The translations under genes were made by a program, and so were the position numbers. From contig NZ_JAHXZL010000012.1 of NCBI RefSeq assembly GCF_019429525.1, positions 1-64,000 of the forward strand: a stretch of 64,000 nt of DNA, written 5' to 3'. This DNA comes from Sphingomonas folli. Its GTDB lineage: Bacteria; Pseudomonadota; Alphaproteobacteria; Sphingomonadales; Sphingomonadaceae. The notes beneath the pieces are model-generated. The model was given only the letters and a program-made list of their open reading frames with translations, was not told the DNA's origin and did no database searches. Numbering within the stretch: the first letter of the stretch is position 1; every line of letters begins with the position of its first letter. Positions 16,641 to 25,927 of this stretch are shown here, piece after piece.

Positions 16641-17249
16641 TCAATGCCGCCCGGGCCGACCGTTGAAGGTCGCCACGCGCCAGAGATACCAGACTACCGC
16701 AGTTGCGATCACCACGTTGCTCGCGGGCTCGATGAAGCCGGCGACCTGGCCATACTGACGGCCAAGGCGAAATCCGGCGAGCACCAGCAGTGCTGTCCAG
16801 ATCGCCGATCCGACGAGCGTCGCGACCATGAACGTGAGCAGCGGCATGCCGCTGACACCAGCAGGTACGGAGATCAGCGTTCGCACACCAGGAACCATGC
16901 GGCCGAGCAGTACGGCCCAACGGCCATGACGATCGAACCAGCCTTCGACCTGGTCGATCTCCCGCGGTGTCAGCGTCAGCCAGCGCCCGTGCCGTGCGGC
17001 GAATCGCTTCAGGCGATCGACGCCTATCCACCGGCCGACGTAGTACCACAGGACCGCTCCCGATGCGGACCCGAGCGTCCCCGCGACGATGGTGACCGCC
17101 AGACCTCCGCGACCCTGCGTCGCGGCATACCCCGCCAACGGCAGGATCACCTCCGAGGGGATGGGCGGGAACACGTTCTCCGCGAGCATCAGCAGAAAGA
17201 CGCCGAAGCCGCCGAGCGCAGTGAGGACGGCTATGATGATGTCGAACAT
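16641..17249 (-). CDS. DedA-family membrane protein
   Basis: A 202-residue protein of the DedA/SNARE-associated family. The conserved acidic loop ENVFPPIPSEVILPLAG and the downstream FDRHGRWAVLLGRMVPGVRTLISVPAG segment are clear. DedA proteins act as lipid scramblases or transporters (for example undecaprenyl phosphate recycling) and affect membrane potential and metal or drug sensitivity. The Met at 17249 is chosen; the frame opens 19 codons earlier without family support. It lies 100 bases downstream of the P1B ATPase on the same strand. Confidence 0.85.
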   Translation of the reverse strand: MFDIIIAVLTALGGFGVFLLMLAENVFPPIPSEVILPLAGYAATQGRGGLAVTIVAGTLGSASGAVLWYYVGRWIGVDRLKRFAARHGRWLTLTPREIDQVEGWFDRHGRWAVLLGRMVPGVRTLISVPAGVSGMPLLTFMVATLVGSAIWTALLVLAGFRLGRQYGQVAGFIEPASNVVIATAVVWYLWRVATFNGRPGRH

Positions 17250-17349
17250 CGCGACTACCTCCGACGGCGACGGGTCGCAGATGAACCGGAGGTCGGGCGC
17301 AAACACCCGGGCACGATCGTTGCAGCGCGGTCGACCGCGGAGACTCGGA

Positions 17350-19848
17350 TCATGCCGCGTTTCCTTCCGGATCGCGGTAGGCCAGCAGCCGCAGGGCGTT
17401 GACGACGACCAGGAGCGTGGACCCCTCGTGAACGCCCACCGCCGGTCCGATCCCCATGCCCAGGATGGTCGCGGGCACGAGGAAGGCGACGACGCCCAGA
17501 CTGACGAAGACGTTCTGGCGGATGATGCCGCGGGTTCGACGGCTTAGCCCGACTGCGAAGGGAAGGTGCGCCAAGTCGTCTGCCATAAGCGCGACATCGG
17601 CAGTCTCGAGCGCGACATCCGAACCCGCGGCGCCCATCGCGATCCCGACGGTGGCGCTCGCCATCGCAGGCGCGTCGTTGACGCCGTCGCCCACCATGGC
17701 GACCTTGTCCTCGCCCGCGAGCTTCCTGATGGCATCGACCTTTTCCTCCGGCATGAGTCCGCCGAGCGCCACGTCGATCCCCACGTCTCTGGCGATCGCC
17801 TCCGCCACCTTCTGGTGGTCACCCGAGATCATGATCATGCGCGACACGCCCATCTCGTGGAGCCGCCGCAGCGCCACCCTGGCGGCATTCCGGGGCGTGT
17901 CCATCAGACCTATGGCGCCCACGTCGCGGTCGCCCTTGCGAACCACCATGGTCGTGCGGCCACCCTCCCGCAGCCGCTCGATCGCCTCCAAGGCCGCCTG
18001 CCCCAGCGCGGGAATGCCTTCCGCGCCGAACATCTCGGCCTTGCCGATCCACACGGTCTCGCCACCCACGTTGGCCGTGACGCCCCGGCCGGTCAGGCTC
18101 TTGAGCTCATCGGCGACGGGCAAGGTTCGCTCCTTCAGCCTTTCGCGACCGTCCTTGACGATCGCCTGAGCCAGGGGATGATCGCTCAGGGCCTCGACGG
18201 CGACGGCCAGCGCCAGGAGCTCGCCCTCATCGGCGCCATCGACGGGAACGACATCCGTGATGCGCGGACGTCCTTCGGTCAGCGTGCCCGTCTTGTCGAA
18301 GGCGATCGCCGTCAGGGAGCCGAGGTTCTCCAGCGGCGCACCGCCCTTGACCAGCACGCCGCCGCGAGCCGCCCGTGCCACCCCGGACAGCACAGCGCTC
18401 GGCGTAGCGATGGCAAGGGCGCACGGGCTCGCCGCCACGAGCACCGCCATCGCGCGGTAGAAGCTGTCGCGGAAAGGCTCGTCGACGACGATCCAAGCGA
18501 ACAGCAGCAGGACGGAAAGCGCGAGAACCGCGGGCACGAAGACACGTTCGAAGCGGTCGGTGAAGCGCTGCGTCGGCGACTTCTGCGTCTCGGCCTCGCT
18601 CACCATCTTCACGACCTTCGCAAGCGCGGACTCGTTAGACCGGCGGGTCACCTCAATCTCGATTGCGCCGCCGCCGTTGATCGTGCCGGCGAACACTTTG
18701 CTCGCTCCGCCGACCGCATCAGGCTTGGCGCGTGCGGCGGCGGTGTCTGCGACCGGCACCTTGTCGACAGGGATGCTTTCACCAGTCACCGGGGCCTGGT
18801 TGATCGCGGTCGTGCCCCTGATGACGAAGCCGTCGGCGGGAAGGCGTTCGTTGGGACGGACGATCGCGATGTCTCCGACGACCATCTGCTCGACCGCTAT
18901 CTCGCTCGTCCGCCCGTCGCGACGGACGGTGGCCCTTTCGGGAGCGAGCTTCGCCAGAGCCTCGATCGCCTTCTTCGCGCGGCCCATCGCATAATGCTCC
19001 AGCGCATGGCCGAGGCTGAAGAGGAACAGGAGCAGTGCGCCCTCGGCCCACGCGCCCAGCGCCGCCGCGCCGGCCGCCGCGACCAGCATCAGCGTGTCGA
19101 TCTCGAACTTCCTCAATCGAAGATTGTCGATGGCCTCCCGCACCGTGAAGAAGCCGCCGAGGACATAGGCCGCGACGTAGCACGCGATCGGAAGCCATTC
19201 CGGCATCCCCGATCCCAGCTTCTCGATCGCGAAGCCGATGCCCAGCAGCGCGCCGCAGGCGAGCGCGAAGATCAATTCGGTGTTCGCGCCCAGGAAGTCG
19301 GCGTGGGAATGATCGTGGCCATCGCTGCGGCCATGCTCCTCCGCGACAGTGCCGGGGCCTCGTCCATGATCGTGTCCGGCGTGTCCGTCTGCCGCCATGC
19401 GCCTACCCACGACCACCTTGAGTCCGCGCAGCGCATCGCGGATGTCGGATTCGGCAATTTGCCGACGGTCGTATTCCACCCGGATCGCACCCCCGACGCT
19501 GGCGCTCGCCTGAACGACTCCGGGGATGGCGCACAGCGCGGCGCTGATCGTTCGGGCGCGTCGCTCGTGGGAGATCCCCTTCGCCCGCCACATGACGTGT
19601 CCGTACCGTCCGGTGATCTCCGCTCCCGCCGACCGCACGAGCTCCCGAAGCCGTGGCAGCGGGAGCATGCCGCCATCGAAGTGGATGCACAGCCGAGCAG
19701 GTGCCTCGCCGTCTCCACCGATCGCATGCACCCGCTGGACACCGTCCTGCGCCGCGAGCGTGGATATGAGACGGTTCAGGCAGGCATCGGCCGCGTCCGG
19801 CAGATCGGGCAGCAGCACGGGTATCTCGAGTTCGAGCCTGTCGTTCAT
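17350..19848 (-). CDS. P1B-4 type heavy-metal ATPase (Co/Zn exporter)
   Basis: An 832-residue P-type ATPase. The transmembrane metal motif is SPC (Ser474-Pro475-Cys476) instead of CPC, and the last helix contains HEGST. Together these mark subgroup P1B-4, exporters of Co2+, Zn2+ or Fe2+. The phosphorylated Asp is in DKTGTLTEG (Asp518), with GDGVNDAPA downstream. The N-terminus has two ferredoxin-like regions lacking CxxC, then a His-rich linker (AGHDHGRGPG and GHDHSHADF). The ATG at 19848 is preceded by GGGAGG; the GTG two codons upstream would overlap this ribosome site. It should pump metal out of the cytoplasm. Confidence 0.92.
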   Translation of the reverse strand: MNDRLELEIPVLLPDLPDAADACLNRLISTLAAQDGVQRVHAIGGDGEAPARLCIHFDGGMLPLPRLRELVRSAGAEITGRYGHVMWRAKGISHERRARTISAALCAIPGVVQASASVGGAIRVEYDRRQIAESDIRDALRGLKVVVGRRMAADGHAGHDHGRGPGTVAEEHGRSDGHDHSHADFLGANTELIFALACGALLGIGFAIEKLGSGMPEWLPIACYVAAYVLGGFFTVREAIDNLRLRKFEIDTLMLVAAAGAAALGAWAEGALLLFLFSLGHALEHYAMGRAKKAIEALAKLAPERATVRRDGRTSEIAVEQMVVGDIAIVRPNERLPADGFVIRGTTAINQAPVTGESIPVDKVPVADTAAARAKPDAVGGASKVFAGTINGGGAIEIEVTRRSNESALAKVVKMVSEAETQKSPTQRFTDRFERVFVPAVLALSVLLLFAWIVVDEPFRDSFYRAMAVLVAASPCALAIATPSAVLSGVARAARGGVLVKGGAPLENLGSLTAIAFDKTGTLTEGRPRITDVVPVDGADEGELLALAVAVEALSDHPLAQAIVKDGRERLKERTLPVADELKSLTGRGVTANVGGETVWIGKAEMFGAEGIPALGQAALEAIERLREGGRTTMVVRKGDRDVGAIGLMDTPRNAARVALRRLHEMGVSRMIMISGDHQKVAEAIARDVGIDVALGGLMPEEKVDAIRKLAGEDKVAMVGDGVNDAPAMASATVGIAMGAAGSDVALETADVALMADDLAHLPFAVGLSRRTRGIIRQNVFVSLGVVAFLVPATILGMGIGPAVGVHEGSTLLVVVNALRLLAYRDPEGNAA

Positions 19849-20045
19849 GACCACCTCCCACCATTCCTCTGGGTTGATGCGCGATCACCGCGCAGGATCT
19901 CTTGCGCCACTCCGAAGAACACGGCGCCGTCGGGCGCGCAGCCTACGGCACCGAGCCAAGTCTCCGCTCTGCATCCACGGTCGATCGCGTCCGAGAGGTC
20001 ATCGATGGCGCGCAACGACCGGGGGGGTGACAAGGCGCCCACGCG

Positions 20046-20450
20046 TCAATCCCCCTCCTTGAGAGGGTGACACACGCGCACCGACCCGTCAGCGCGAGTG
20101 AACGCGATGGAACCGCCCGCGATCACCGCCCGCAACCTACCGTTGCGGAACTCGTCCCCAGTGCCCCGCGCCTTCAGTATGTCGGTCCGCCCTTTTGGCA
20201 GCCAGGTGACCGCCATGCGCAAACCGTCGGCGAGATAATCCATGTCGGCGCGCGAGCCATCGTCACAGAAGACCATCCGCTGCCGGAGCAGCTCAGGGAT
20301 CATGCCGGCGTTGTGAAGTTCGTCCGTCGATCTATTCTCCGATCCTCCGCATGCCGCGACGCCGAGCGATGCGAGCATCGCAAGCGCCAAGCGTGCGCCG
20401 CGTCGAGCGGAGGCTGACGCAGCCCGATCGGTCCGTCCGGCGCTCACCAA
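20046..20450 (-). CDS. MliC-like lipoprotein
   Basis: A 134-residue protein with an N-terminal Arg-rich segment, a hydrophobic helix and a lipobox-like end (MLASLGVAACGG). The mature domain, MVFCDDGSRADMDYLADGLRM through SVRVCHPLKEGD, has the two-Cys beta-barrel pattern of MliC-type lysozyme inhibitors (YxCxDG ... xC). A paralogue lies at 21769-22137. Its start overlaps the bestrophin gene's end by seven bases, so it is probably co-translated. Lysozyme inhibition is a family-based guess. Confidence 0.65.
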   Translation of the reverse strand: MVSAGRTDRAASASARRGARLALAMLASLGVAACGGSENRSTDELHNAGMIPELLRQRMVFCDDGSRADMDYLADGLRMAVTWLPKGRTDILKARGTGDEFRNGRLRAVIAGGSIAFTRADGSVRVCHPLKEGD

Positions 20451-21331
20451 AGCACCCCGTGCACAGGCTTCACCTTTTCAGGAGCGTCGAGTCCTGCCGT
20501 TTGAAGCAGGTCTATCTCGATCGTCCGGCACATGGCGGTCAGTGGGACGTCGTGGACGGTGTTTGCAAACGGATCGGTCAGATCCTCGCCTATGCTCAGC
20601 ACGGCGAGGAAGACCAGCCCGATCAACGTGGAGCCGATAGGCGTCGCGATGCCGAGGGACTCGACCAAGGCAATTGGTAGAAGTACGCAGAAGACGCGAG
20701 TGAACAGGTTTGGGAAGAAGCGGAAACCATTTGGAAGCGGCGTGTTCTTGATTCGCTCCATCCCGCCCTGCGCGTTCGCGATGTCGATCAGGATCCTTTC
20801 GATGGTTGACTGCTGGATCGTGTCGATTCTCCCGGCCGACAACAGATCGGCAAAGACGCCGGAGATCTCCTCAACGATGTAGTTGGCGGGGTTAGTGCGA
20901 AGCAGTGCCATGCTTGCACCGGAGGCGCCGATCATCCGCGCGATCTCACTGCGGGGGGACTCGCCTCTGAGCTGACAACGTAGGGCCTGGGCGAACGCGA
21001 TCTGACGACGCACCACCACCTCCACCAACCTGTCGCCATCCGGATCTCCGAAGCCGAGGCTTCGCGTCACGCGTGCAAGACTGCGCGACGCGTTGATGAG
21101 GGCACCCCACAGCGTGCGCGCTTCCCACCATCTCGCGTAGGCCGCGTTGGTTCGAAAGCCCATGAACAGCGCGATCGCGGTCCCGAACAATGCCGTTGGC
21201 AGAGGCGGCTCCTTGATCGGCGTCATGAAGTGGAAGACGGTCACTGCCACGTCCCAGACGAACAGGAACGTCAGCGGCCGCCAGACCTCTATCATGATCT
21301 GCCGAAATCTCGGCGTTGCACCCACAATCAT
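20444..21331 (-). CDS. Bestrophin-family anion channel
   Basis: A 295-residue membrane protein of the bestrophin/UPF0187 family. Recognisable segments are PLPTALFGTAIALFMGFRTNAAYARWWEAR, the conserved RWWEAR/W-G-x-LIN region, and IGEDLTDPFANTVHDVPL with the acidic cluster of the family. Bacterial homologues form pentameric ion channels. It lies between the fliE and MliC-like lipoprotein genes, all leftward. Its connection with metal resistance is not evident; charge balance during metal efflux is a possible inference. Confidence 0.88.
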   Translation of the reverse strand: MIVGATPRFRQIMIEVWRPLTFLFVWDVAVTVFHFMTPIKEPPLPTALFGTAIALFMGFRTNAAYARWWEARTLWGALINASRSLARVTRSLGFGDPDGDRLVEVVVRRQIAFAQALRCQLRGESPRSEIARMIGASGASMALLRTNPANYIVEEISGVFADLLSAGRIDTIQQSTIERILIDIANAQGGMERIKNTPLPNGFRFFPNLFTRVFCVLLPIALVESLGIATPIGSTLIGLVFLAVLSIGEDLTDPFANTVHDVPLTAMCRTIEIDLLQTAGLDAPEKVKPVHGVLW

Positions 21332-21359
21332 TCGATCTTAGCCTCAGTATGATCCGGCA

Positions 21360-21701
21360 TCAGCCAAGTGGCATGTTCATGATGTCCTTGTAGGCGGACA
21401 GCAGCTTGTTCCTGACCTGGAGCGTCGCCTCGAAGGCTACACTTGCGCGGTTCTGGATCAGTGCCACCGTGGCGATGTCGTTCGTCTCGCCGCGCTCGTA
21501 GGACTCCGTCGCCATGTCCTCCTGCTGCTGCGTCTCGTTGACCTTCGCGACGACCGCCTTCAGCGTCTGGGTGAAGCTGGGGGCGTCACCTTCGGTGACG
21601 ACGCTGGGCTGCGAAATAGACTGCGCTTCCCGGAGAGCCTTGCTTCGAGCGATCACATCGGCACGGATGGCCAGAACCCCGGAGATGGTGCGATCAGACA
21701 T
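21360..21701 (-). CDS. fliE: FliE-like flagellar hook-basal body protein, orphan
   Basis: A 113-residue protein whose C-terminal 70 residues match FliE: SFTQTLKAVVAKVNETQQ, YERGETNDIATVALIQ, then ASVAFEATLQVRNKLLSAYK and a final DIMNMPLG. FliE joins the MS ring to the rod in the flagellar basal body. The ATG at 21701 has AAAGGA seven bases upstream; a GTG two codons earlier sits too close to it. No other flagellar gene is present in the window, and the neighbours are bestrophin and an MliC-like lipoprotein. It is either a stray copy or recruited elsewhere. Confidence 0.82.
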   Translation of the reverse strand: MSDRTISGVLAIRADVIARSKALREAQSISQPSVVTEGDAPSFTQTLKAVVAKVNETQQQEDMATESYERGETNDIATVALIQNRASVAFEATLQVRNKLLSAYKDIMNMPLG

Positions 21702-21768
21702 GGTCACGTCCTTTCTCGGTACGAGGCGGGATCATCGCCGCTTCAGGTTCGCTCAGATCCGCCACTTC

Positions 21769-22137
21769 TCACCTGCTGCCGTCCGGAACGCAGATCCGTA
21801 CTCGCCCGGCATCGTCGACGAGCCTCAGCTGCACACCGGAAAACGTCGCGGTGACGCCGTCTCCCACGTACTGGAGCTCCTGCGTTGGCGCGCTCAGCGT
21901 CCTGGACGGCCCGCCTTCCTTCTCGAGAAGATCGAGCCGGAGGCCGTTGTCCTTGTAGTCGACCAGGAGCGTCCTTCCGTCTTCGCAATGGTACCGGTGG
22001 CGCCCGGGCTGTCCGGTCGCGACGCCGCTGTCCCTGGAGTGAACCTCCTGCCGTGTCGGCGGGTCGTCGTTCTTCGGCTCAGAACAGGCGCCGACGAGAA
22101 CGATGCCAGCGAGGGCGAAAATGCGCCTCGGCTTCAT
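21769..22137 (-). CDS. MliC-like lipoprotein (lysozyme-inhibitor fold)
   Basis: A 122-residue protein. The signal peptide ends in a lipobox (LAGIVLVGACSE). The mature domain has YHCEDGRTLLVDYKDNGLRLD, LQYVGDGVTATFSG and a closing RVRICVPDG, the two-Cys pattern of the MliC/PliC family of membrane-bound lysozyme inhibitors. The ATG overlaps the previous stop by four bases (ATGA), coupling it to the SRPBCC gene. It is paralogous to the lipoprotein at 20046-20450. Confidence 0.75.
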   Translation of the reverse strand: MKPRRIFALAGIVLVGACSEPKNDDPPTRQEVHSRDSGVATGQPGRHRYHCEDGRTLLVDYKDNGLRLDLLEKEGGPSRTLSAPTQELQYVGDGVTATFSGVQLRLVDDAGRVRICVPDGSR

Positions 22138-22622
22138 CGCGCCGCCCCCCTGTAGCGCCTGGACGCCTGACGCCTCTCGGGGCCTGGCCCCGAGCGACCG
22201 GTGCGCCATCGGAGATAGGCTGCCAGTCGCTCGTCGGCTTCGGACATCAGCACGCGCATCCGCCGCAGCATGACGGCGGCGAACGGCAGGGATAGCGGCC
22301 CCCTTACGGAGCAGATGTGCGAGAGTGTGGTAGCGCCATCGTCGCCGTCCAGATGGTAGCTCTCGTGGAACGTGAAGACGTGTCGGAGTCCGCACGACCA
22401 AGCGAGGACGACCGGCTTGTCGAGCTGGTCGACATGCGCCGGCGAGCGGACATGCTCGAACCATCCGTTCATCACGAACGTGCATTCGGTGTCACCGACC
22501 TGTGCGGCATCGTCGAGCAGGACCATGGGCGCCCACGCCCGTCGATGCTCCGCTTCGGTCAGCGCGGACCAGATGCGGAGCGGCGCACCGTGGAGGACCT
22601 TCGTCGTCGTTGTCTGAGGCAT
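22134..22622 (-). CDS. SRPBCC/START-like protein
   Basis: A 162-residue soluble protein beginning MPQTTTTKVLHGAPLRIWSALTEAEHRR, the usual first strand and helices of an SRPBCC (Bet v1/polyketide-cyclase-like) ligand-binding fold. The long C-terminal helix follows PFAAVMLRRMRVLMSEADERLAAYLRW. The Met at 22622 has GGGGA five bases upstream. The ligand is unknown. It lies 55 bases downstream of czcA and is coupled to the MliC-like lipoprotein. Confidence 0.7.
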   Translation of the reverse strand: MPQTTTTKVLHGAPLRIWSALTEAEHRRAWAPMVLLDDAAQVGDTECTFVMNGWFEHVRSPAHVDQLDKPVVLAWSCGLRHVFTFHESYHLDGDDGATTLSHICSVRGPLSLPFAAVMLRRMRVLMSEADERLAAYLRWRTGRSGPGPERRQASRRYRGAAR

Positions 22623-22677
22623 GTTGATCCCCATCTGCCAGGATCGGGGGGACGGGAACTTTCCGCCCCCCGTCCCC

Positions 22678-25600
22678 TCAACCCATGTCGGCCACGAAGA
22701 TCTGACCGTGGTCATCCCCCTCGTGCTCCTCGCTGTAGTGCTCAGGAGCCTCGATCGCCTTCTGCCCGAACCGCGCGTAGAGCGTGGGGAGGACGAAGAG
22801 CGTCAGCAGCGTCGCCGAGATCAGTCCGCCTATGACGACGGTCGCCAGGGGCTTCTGCACCTCGGCGCCCGCGCCATGGCCAAGAGCCATCGGCACGAAG
22901 CCCAGCGACGCGACCAGCGCCGTCATCGCGACTGGACGAAGTCGCTGCATCGCGCCGACATGCGCCGCCTCTGCCCGGTCCAACCCAGACCGGATCAGGT
23001 CCTGGATCGAGCTTACCATGACCAGGCCGTTGAGGACCGCGATGCCGGAAAGGGCGATGAAGCCGACCGCCGCCGAGATCGAGAAGTCCATTCCGCGCAG
23101 GAAGAGCAGCAGCACGCCGCCGACCAGCGCGAATGGCACGCCGGTGAAGACGATCGCCGCGTCGCGCACCGATCCGAGCGCCCCGTAGAGGAGGAACATG
23201 ATCAGGATGAAACAGGCCGGAATGACCAGCTTCAGCCTTGCGCTCGCGGACTGCAGGTTCTCGAACTGCCCACCCCATTCGAGGTAGCTGCCCGGTGGCA
23301 GGCGCACCTGGCTGCCGATGGCAGCCTGCGCGTCCGCCACCACGCTTCCGACATCCCGGCCGCGCACGTTGGCCTGGACCACCACGCGACGCTTGCCATT
23401 CTCGCGGCTGATCTGGTTCGGCCCGTCCACGACTCCGATGTCGGCGACGCTGGAGAGGGGAACGAAGGATCCACCGGCGACCGGCACCTGCACCTGCTGC
23501 AGCAGGCCGAGGTCGGACCGCTGCGCCTCCGACAGGCGGATGACCACCGGGAAGCGACGATCGCCCTCGAAGATCTGCCCGGAGGTGCGGCCCCCGAGGG
23601 TGGCGGTGACGGTGTCCTGCACGTCCTGAGCAGTGACGCCGAGGCGTGCCATCGCATCGCGGTTGACGCGGATGTCGAGCATCGGGAGACCCGTCGTCTG
23701 CTCGACCTTCACATCCGCCGCGCCCTGCGTCTTGCGCAGGATCGACGCCACCTGTTCCGCCGTCCGGTTCATGGCGGCGAAGTCGTCGCCGAAGACCTTC
23801 ACCGCGATGTCGCCACGCACGCCGGCGATGAGCTCGTTGAAGCGCATCTGGATCGGCTGGGTGATCTCGTAGGCGTTGCCTGGGAATCTCGCGAGATTGT
23901 CTTCGATCCGTTTGACGAGCTCCTCCTTCGCCAGCTTCGGATCGGGCCAGGCGTCGCGCGGCTTCAGGATCACGAACATGTCAGTCGCGTTGGGCGGCAT
24001 CGGGTCGGACGCGAGTTCCGCGGTGCCCGTCTTGGAATAGACGAACTGCACCTCCGGCTGCTTTGACATCATGCGCTCGATCGGCACCTGCATCGCCTGA
24101 CTCTGCTGCACCGACGTGGCCGGGATGCGCAGCGACTGGATCAGGAGGTCACCCTCGTCGAGCTGCGGCAGGAACACCTGACCCAGCGATCCGAACGCCA
24201 GAACCGCCAGCACCAGGCTGCCCAGCGCCGCTCCGATCGTGATCGTGGGACGCCTCATCGCCCGGTCGAGTCCCGGCTCGTAGCGCTTCTTCAACCAGGT
24301 GACGATGCGGCCATCCTCCTCATCGACCTTCTTGGACAGCCAGATGGCGATCATGGCCGGCACGAAGGTGAGCGACAGCACGAAGGCGAAGGCGAGCGCG
24401 ATGATGACGGTGAGCGCCATCGGCACGAACGTCTTGCCCTCGACGCCAGTGAGCGTGAGCAGGGGGACGTACACGAGGATGATGATCGCCTGCCCGTAGA
24501 CCGAGGGGCGGATCATCTCGCGCGCCGCCGCTGCGACGCTTCCGAGGCGTTCCTTGACGCTGAGCAGCCGTCCTTCGTGATGCTGGCGCTCGGCGAGCCT
24601 TCGCAACGCATTCTCGACGATGATGACGGCGCCGTCGACGATCAGGCCGAAGTCGAGAGCGCCGAGGCTCATCAGGTTTGCGGAAACGTCCGCCCTGAGC
24701 ATGCCGAACCCGGTGAGCGTCATCGTGATCGGGATGACCAGGGCCGCGATGAGGGCCGCGCGGAAGTTGCCCAGCAGCAGGAAGAGCACGACGATGACGA
24801 GCACCGCGCCCTCGCCCAGGTTGCGGCCCACCGTCCTGATGGTCGAGTTTACCAGTTCGGTGCGGTTGAGCACCGGCTGGACCACGACGTCGGGCGGAAG
24901 CGAAGCATTGATGGACTTCAGCTTGTCGGCGACCGCGGTGGAGACGGAGCGGCTGTTCTCGCCGATGCGCATGATCGCGGTTCCGACGACGACCTCGGTG
25001 CCGTTCTCGGACGCCGAGCCCATCCGGATCGCCTGCCCGGTGCGGACGGTCGCGACCTGATCGAGCGTGACGGGCACACCGTTGCGCGTGGCGACGACCG
25101 TGCGTGCCAGTTCGGCGGTGTTGCGAACGAGCGCGTCCGAGCGGACGGCGAGACCCTCGCCGTTGCGGTTCACGAAGCCGCCGCCAACGCTGGTGTTGTT
25201 GCGCTCCAGCGCGTTTCCGAGATCGGTGAGCGTGATGCCGAGCGACGCGAGCTTCTGGACGTCGGGGACCACGAGGAACTGCTTGGCATAGCCCCCGATC
25301 GAATCCACGCCAGCGAGGCCGGGTGTGTTCTTGAGCAGCGGCGTGACGATCCAGTCCTGCGCGGTACGCAGGTAGGTCGCCTTGTCCTCGTCGCTCGTCA
25401 GGCGCTCGCCCTCGGGCGTGATGTAGCTGCCGTCCGGTTGCTCTCCGGGTTCGCCAGGCCTGTGCTTGTCGTCGGCGCGGTGCTGAAGGCGGACGGTGTA
25501 CATGTACACCTCACCCAGTCCGGTGGCGATCGGGCCCATTTCGGGATTGACGCCGTCCGGCAGGTTCTCGGCGACACCCTGCAGCCGCTCCCCGACCTGC

Positions 25601-25923
25601 TGGCGGGCGAAGTAGATGTCGGTCGCGTCCGAGAACACGGCCGTGATCTGCGCGAACCCGTTTCGGCTGAGCGATCGCGTGTATTCGAGGCCCGGCGTGC
25701 CGGCGAGCGCGGTCTCGATCGGGAACGACACCTGCTTCTCGACGAGCTCGGGCGAAAGCGCCGGCGCGCGAACGTTGATCTGGACCTGGTTGTTGGTGAT
25801 GTCCGGCACCGCGTCGATCGGTAGCCGGTAGAGGGAGAAGGCGCCGATGGCGGCGGCGATGACGGTGAGGAGCAGGACGAGCCAGCGCTTCTCGACCGCC
25901 CATGTGACGATGCGGGCGATCAT
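22678..25923 (-). CDS. czcA: CzcA-type heavy-metal RND efflux pump
   Basis: A 1081-residue inner-membrane pump of the HME-RND family. The proton-relay motif in TM4 is DFGLIVDGAVIIVEN (Asp424, Asp430, Glu437), the CzcA pattern of Co/Zn/Cd pumps; Cu/Ag-type CusA differs here. The N-terminus (VEKRWLVLLLTVIAAAIG, then YRLPIDAVPDITNNQVQI) is typical. It drives metal from periplasm or cytoplasm through CzcC to the outside using the proton gradient. It starts four bases after the czcB stop. The C-terminus is short and acidic (EEHEGDDHG). Confidence 0.94.
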   Translation of the reverse strand: MIARIVTWAVEKRWLVLLLTVIAAAIGAFSLYRLPIDAVPDITNNQVQINVRAPALSPELVEKQVSFPIETALAGTPGLEYTRSLSRNGFAQITAVFSDATDIYFARQQVGERLQGVAENLPDGVNPEMGPIATGLGEVYMYTVRLQHRADDKHRPGEPGEQPDGSYITPEGERLTSDEDKATYLRTAQDWIVTPLLKNTPGLAGVDSIGGYAKQFLVVPDVQKLASLGITLTDLGNALERNNTSVGGGFVNRNGEGLAVRSDALVRNTAELARTVVATRNGVPVTLDQVATVRTGQAIRMGSASENGTEVVVGTAIMRIGENSRSVSTAVADKLKSINASLPPDVVVQPVLNRTELVNSTIRTVGRNLGEGAVLVIVVLFLLLGNFRAALIAALVIPITMTLTGFGMLRADVSANLMSLGALDFGLIVDGAVIIVENALRRLAERQHHEGRLLSVKERLGSVAAAAREMIRPSVYGQAIIILVYVPLLTLTGVEGKTFVPMALTVIIALAFAFVLSLTFVPAMIAIWLSKKVDEEDGRIVTWLKKRYEPGLDRAMRRPTITIGAALGSLVLAVLAFGSLGQVFLPQLDEGDLLIQSLRIPATSVQQSQAMQVPIERMMSKQPEVQFVYSKTGTAELASDPMPPNATDMFVILKPRDAWPDPKLAKEELVKRIEDNLARFPGNAYEITQPIQMRFNELIAGVRGDIAVKVFGDDFAAMNRTAEQVASILRKTQGAADVKVEQTTGLPMLDIRVNRDAMARLGVTAQDVQDTVTATLGGRTSGQIFEGDRRFPVVIRLSEAQRSDLGLLQQVQVPVAGGSFVPLSSVADIGVVDGPNQISRENGKRRVVVQANVRGRDVGSVVADAQAAIGSQVRLPPGSYLEWGGQFENLQSASARLKLVIPACFILIMFLLYGALGSVRDAAIVFTGVPFALVGGVLLLFLRGMDFSISAAVGFIALSGIAVLNGLVMVSSIQDLIRSGLDRAEAAHVGAMQRLRPVAMTALVASLGFVPMALGHGAGAEVQKPLATVVIGGLISATLLTLFVLPTLYARFGQKAIEAPEHYSEEHEGDDHGQIFVADMG

Positions 25924-25927
25924 GATG

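Noticed and set aside
17566..20070. 834-residue rightward frame
   Set aside because: It mirrors the P1B ATPase on the opposite strand; the His/Arg-rich product is an artefact of GC-rich codons.
22621..24066. 481-residue rightward frame, and 24577-25824
   Set aside because: Both are antisense shadows of czcA, which has full family motifs.
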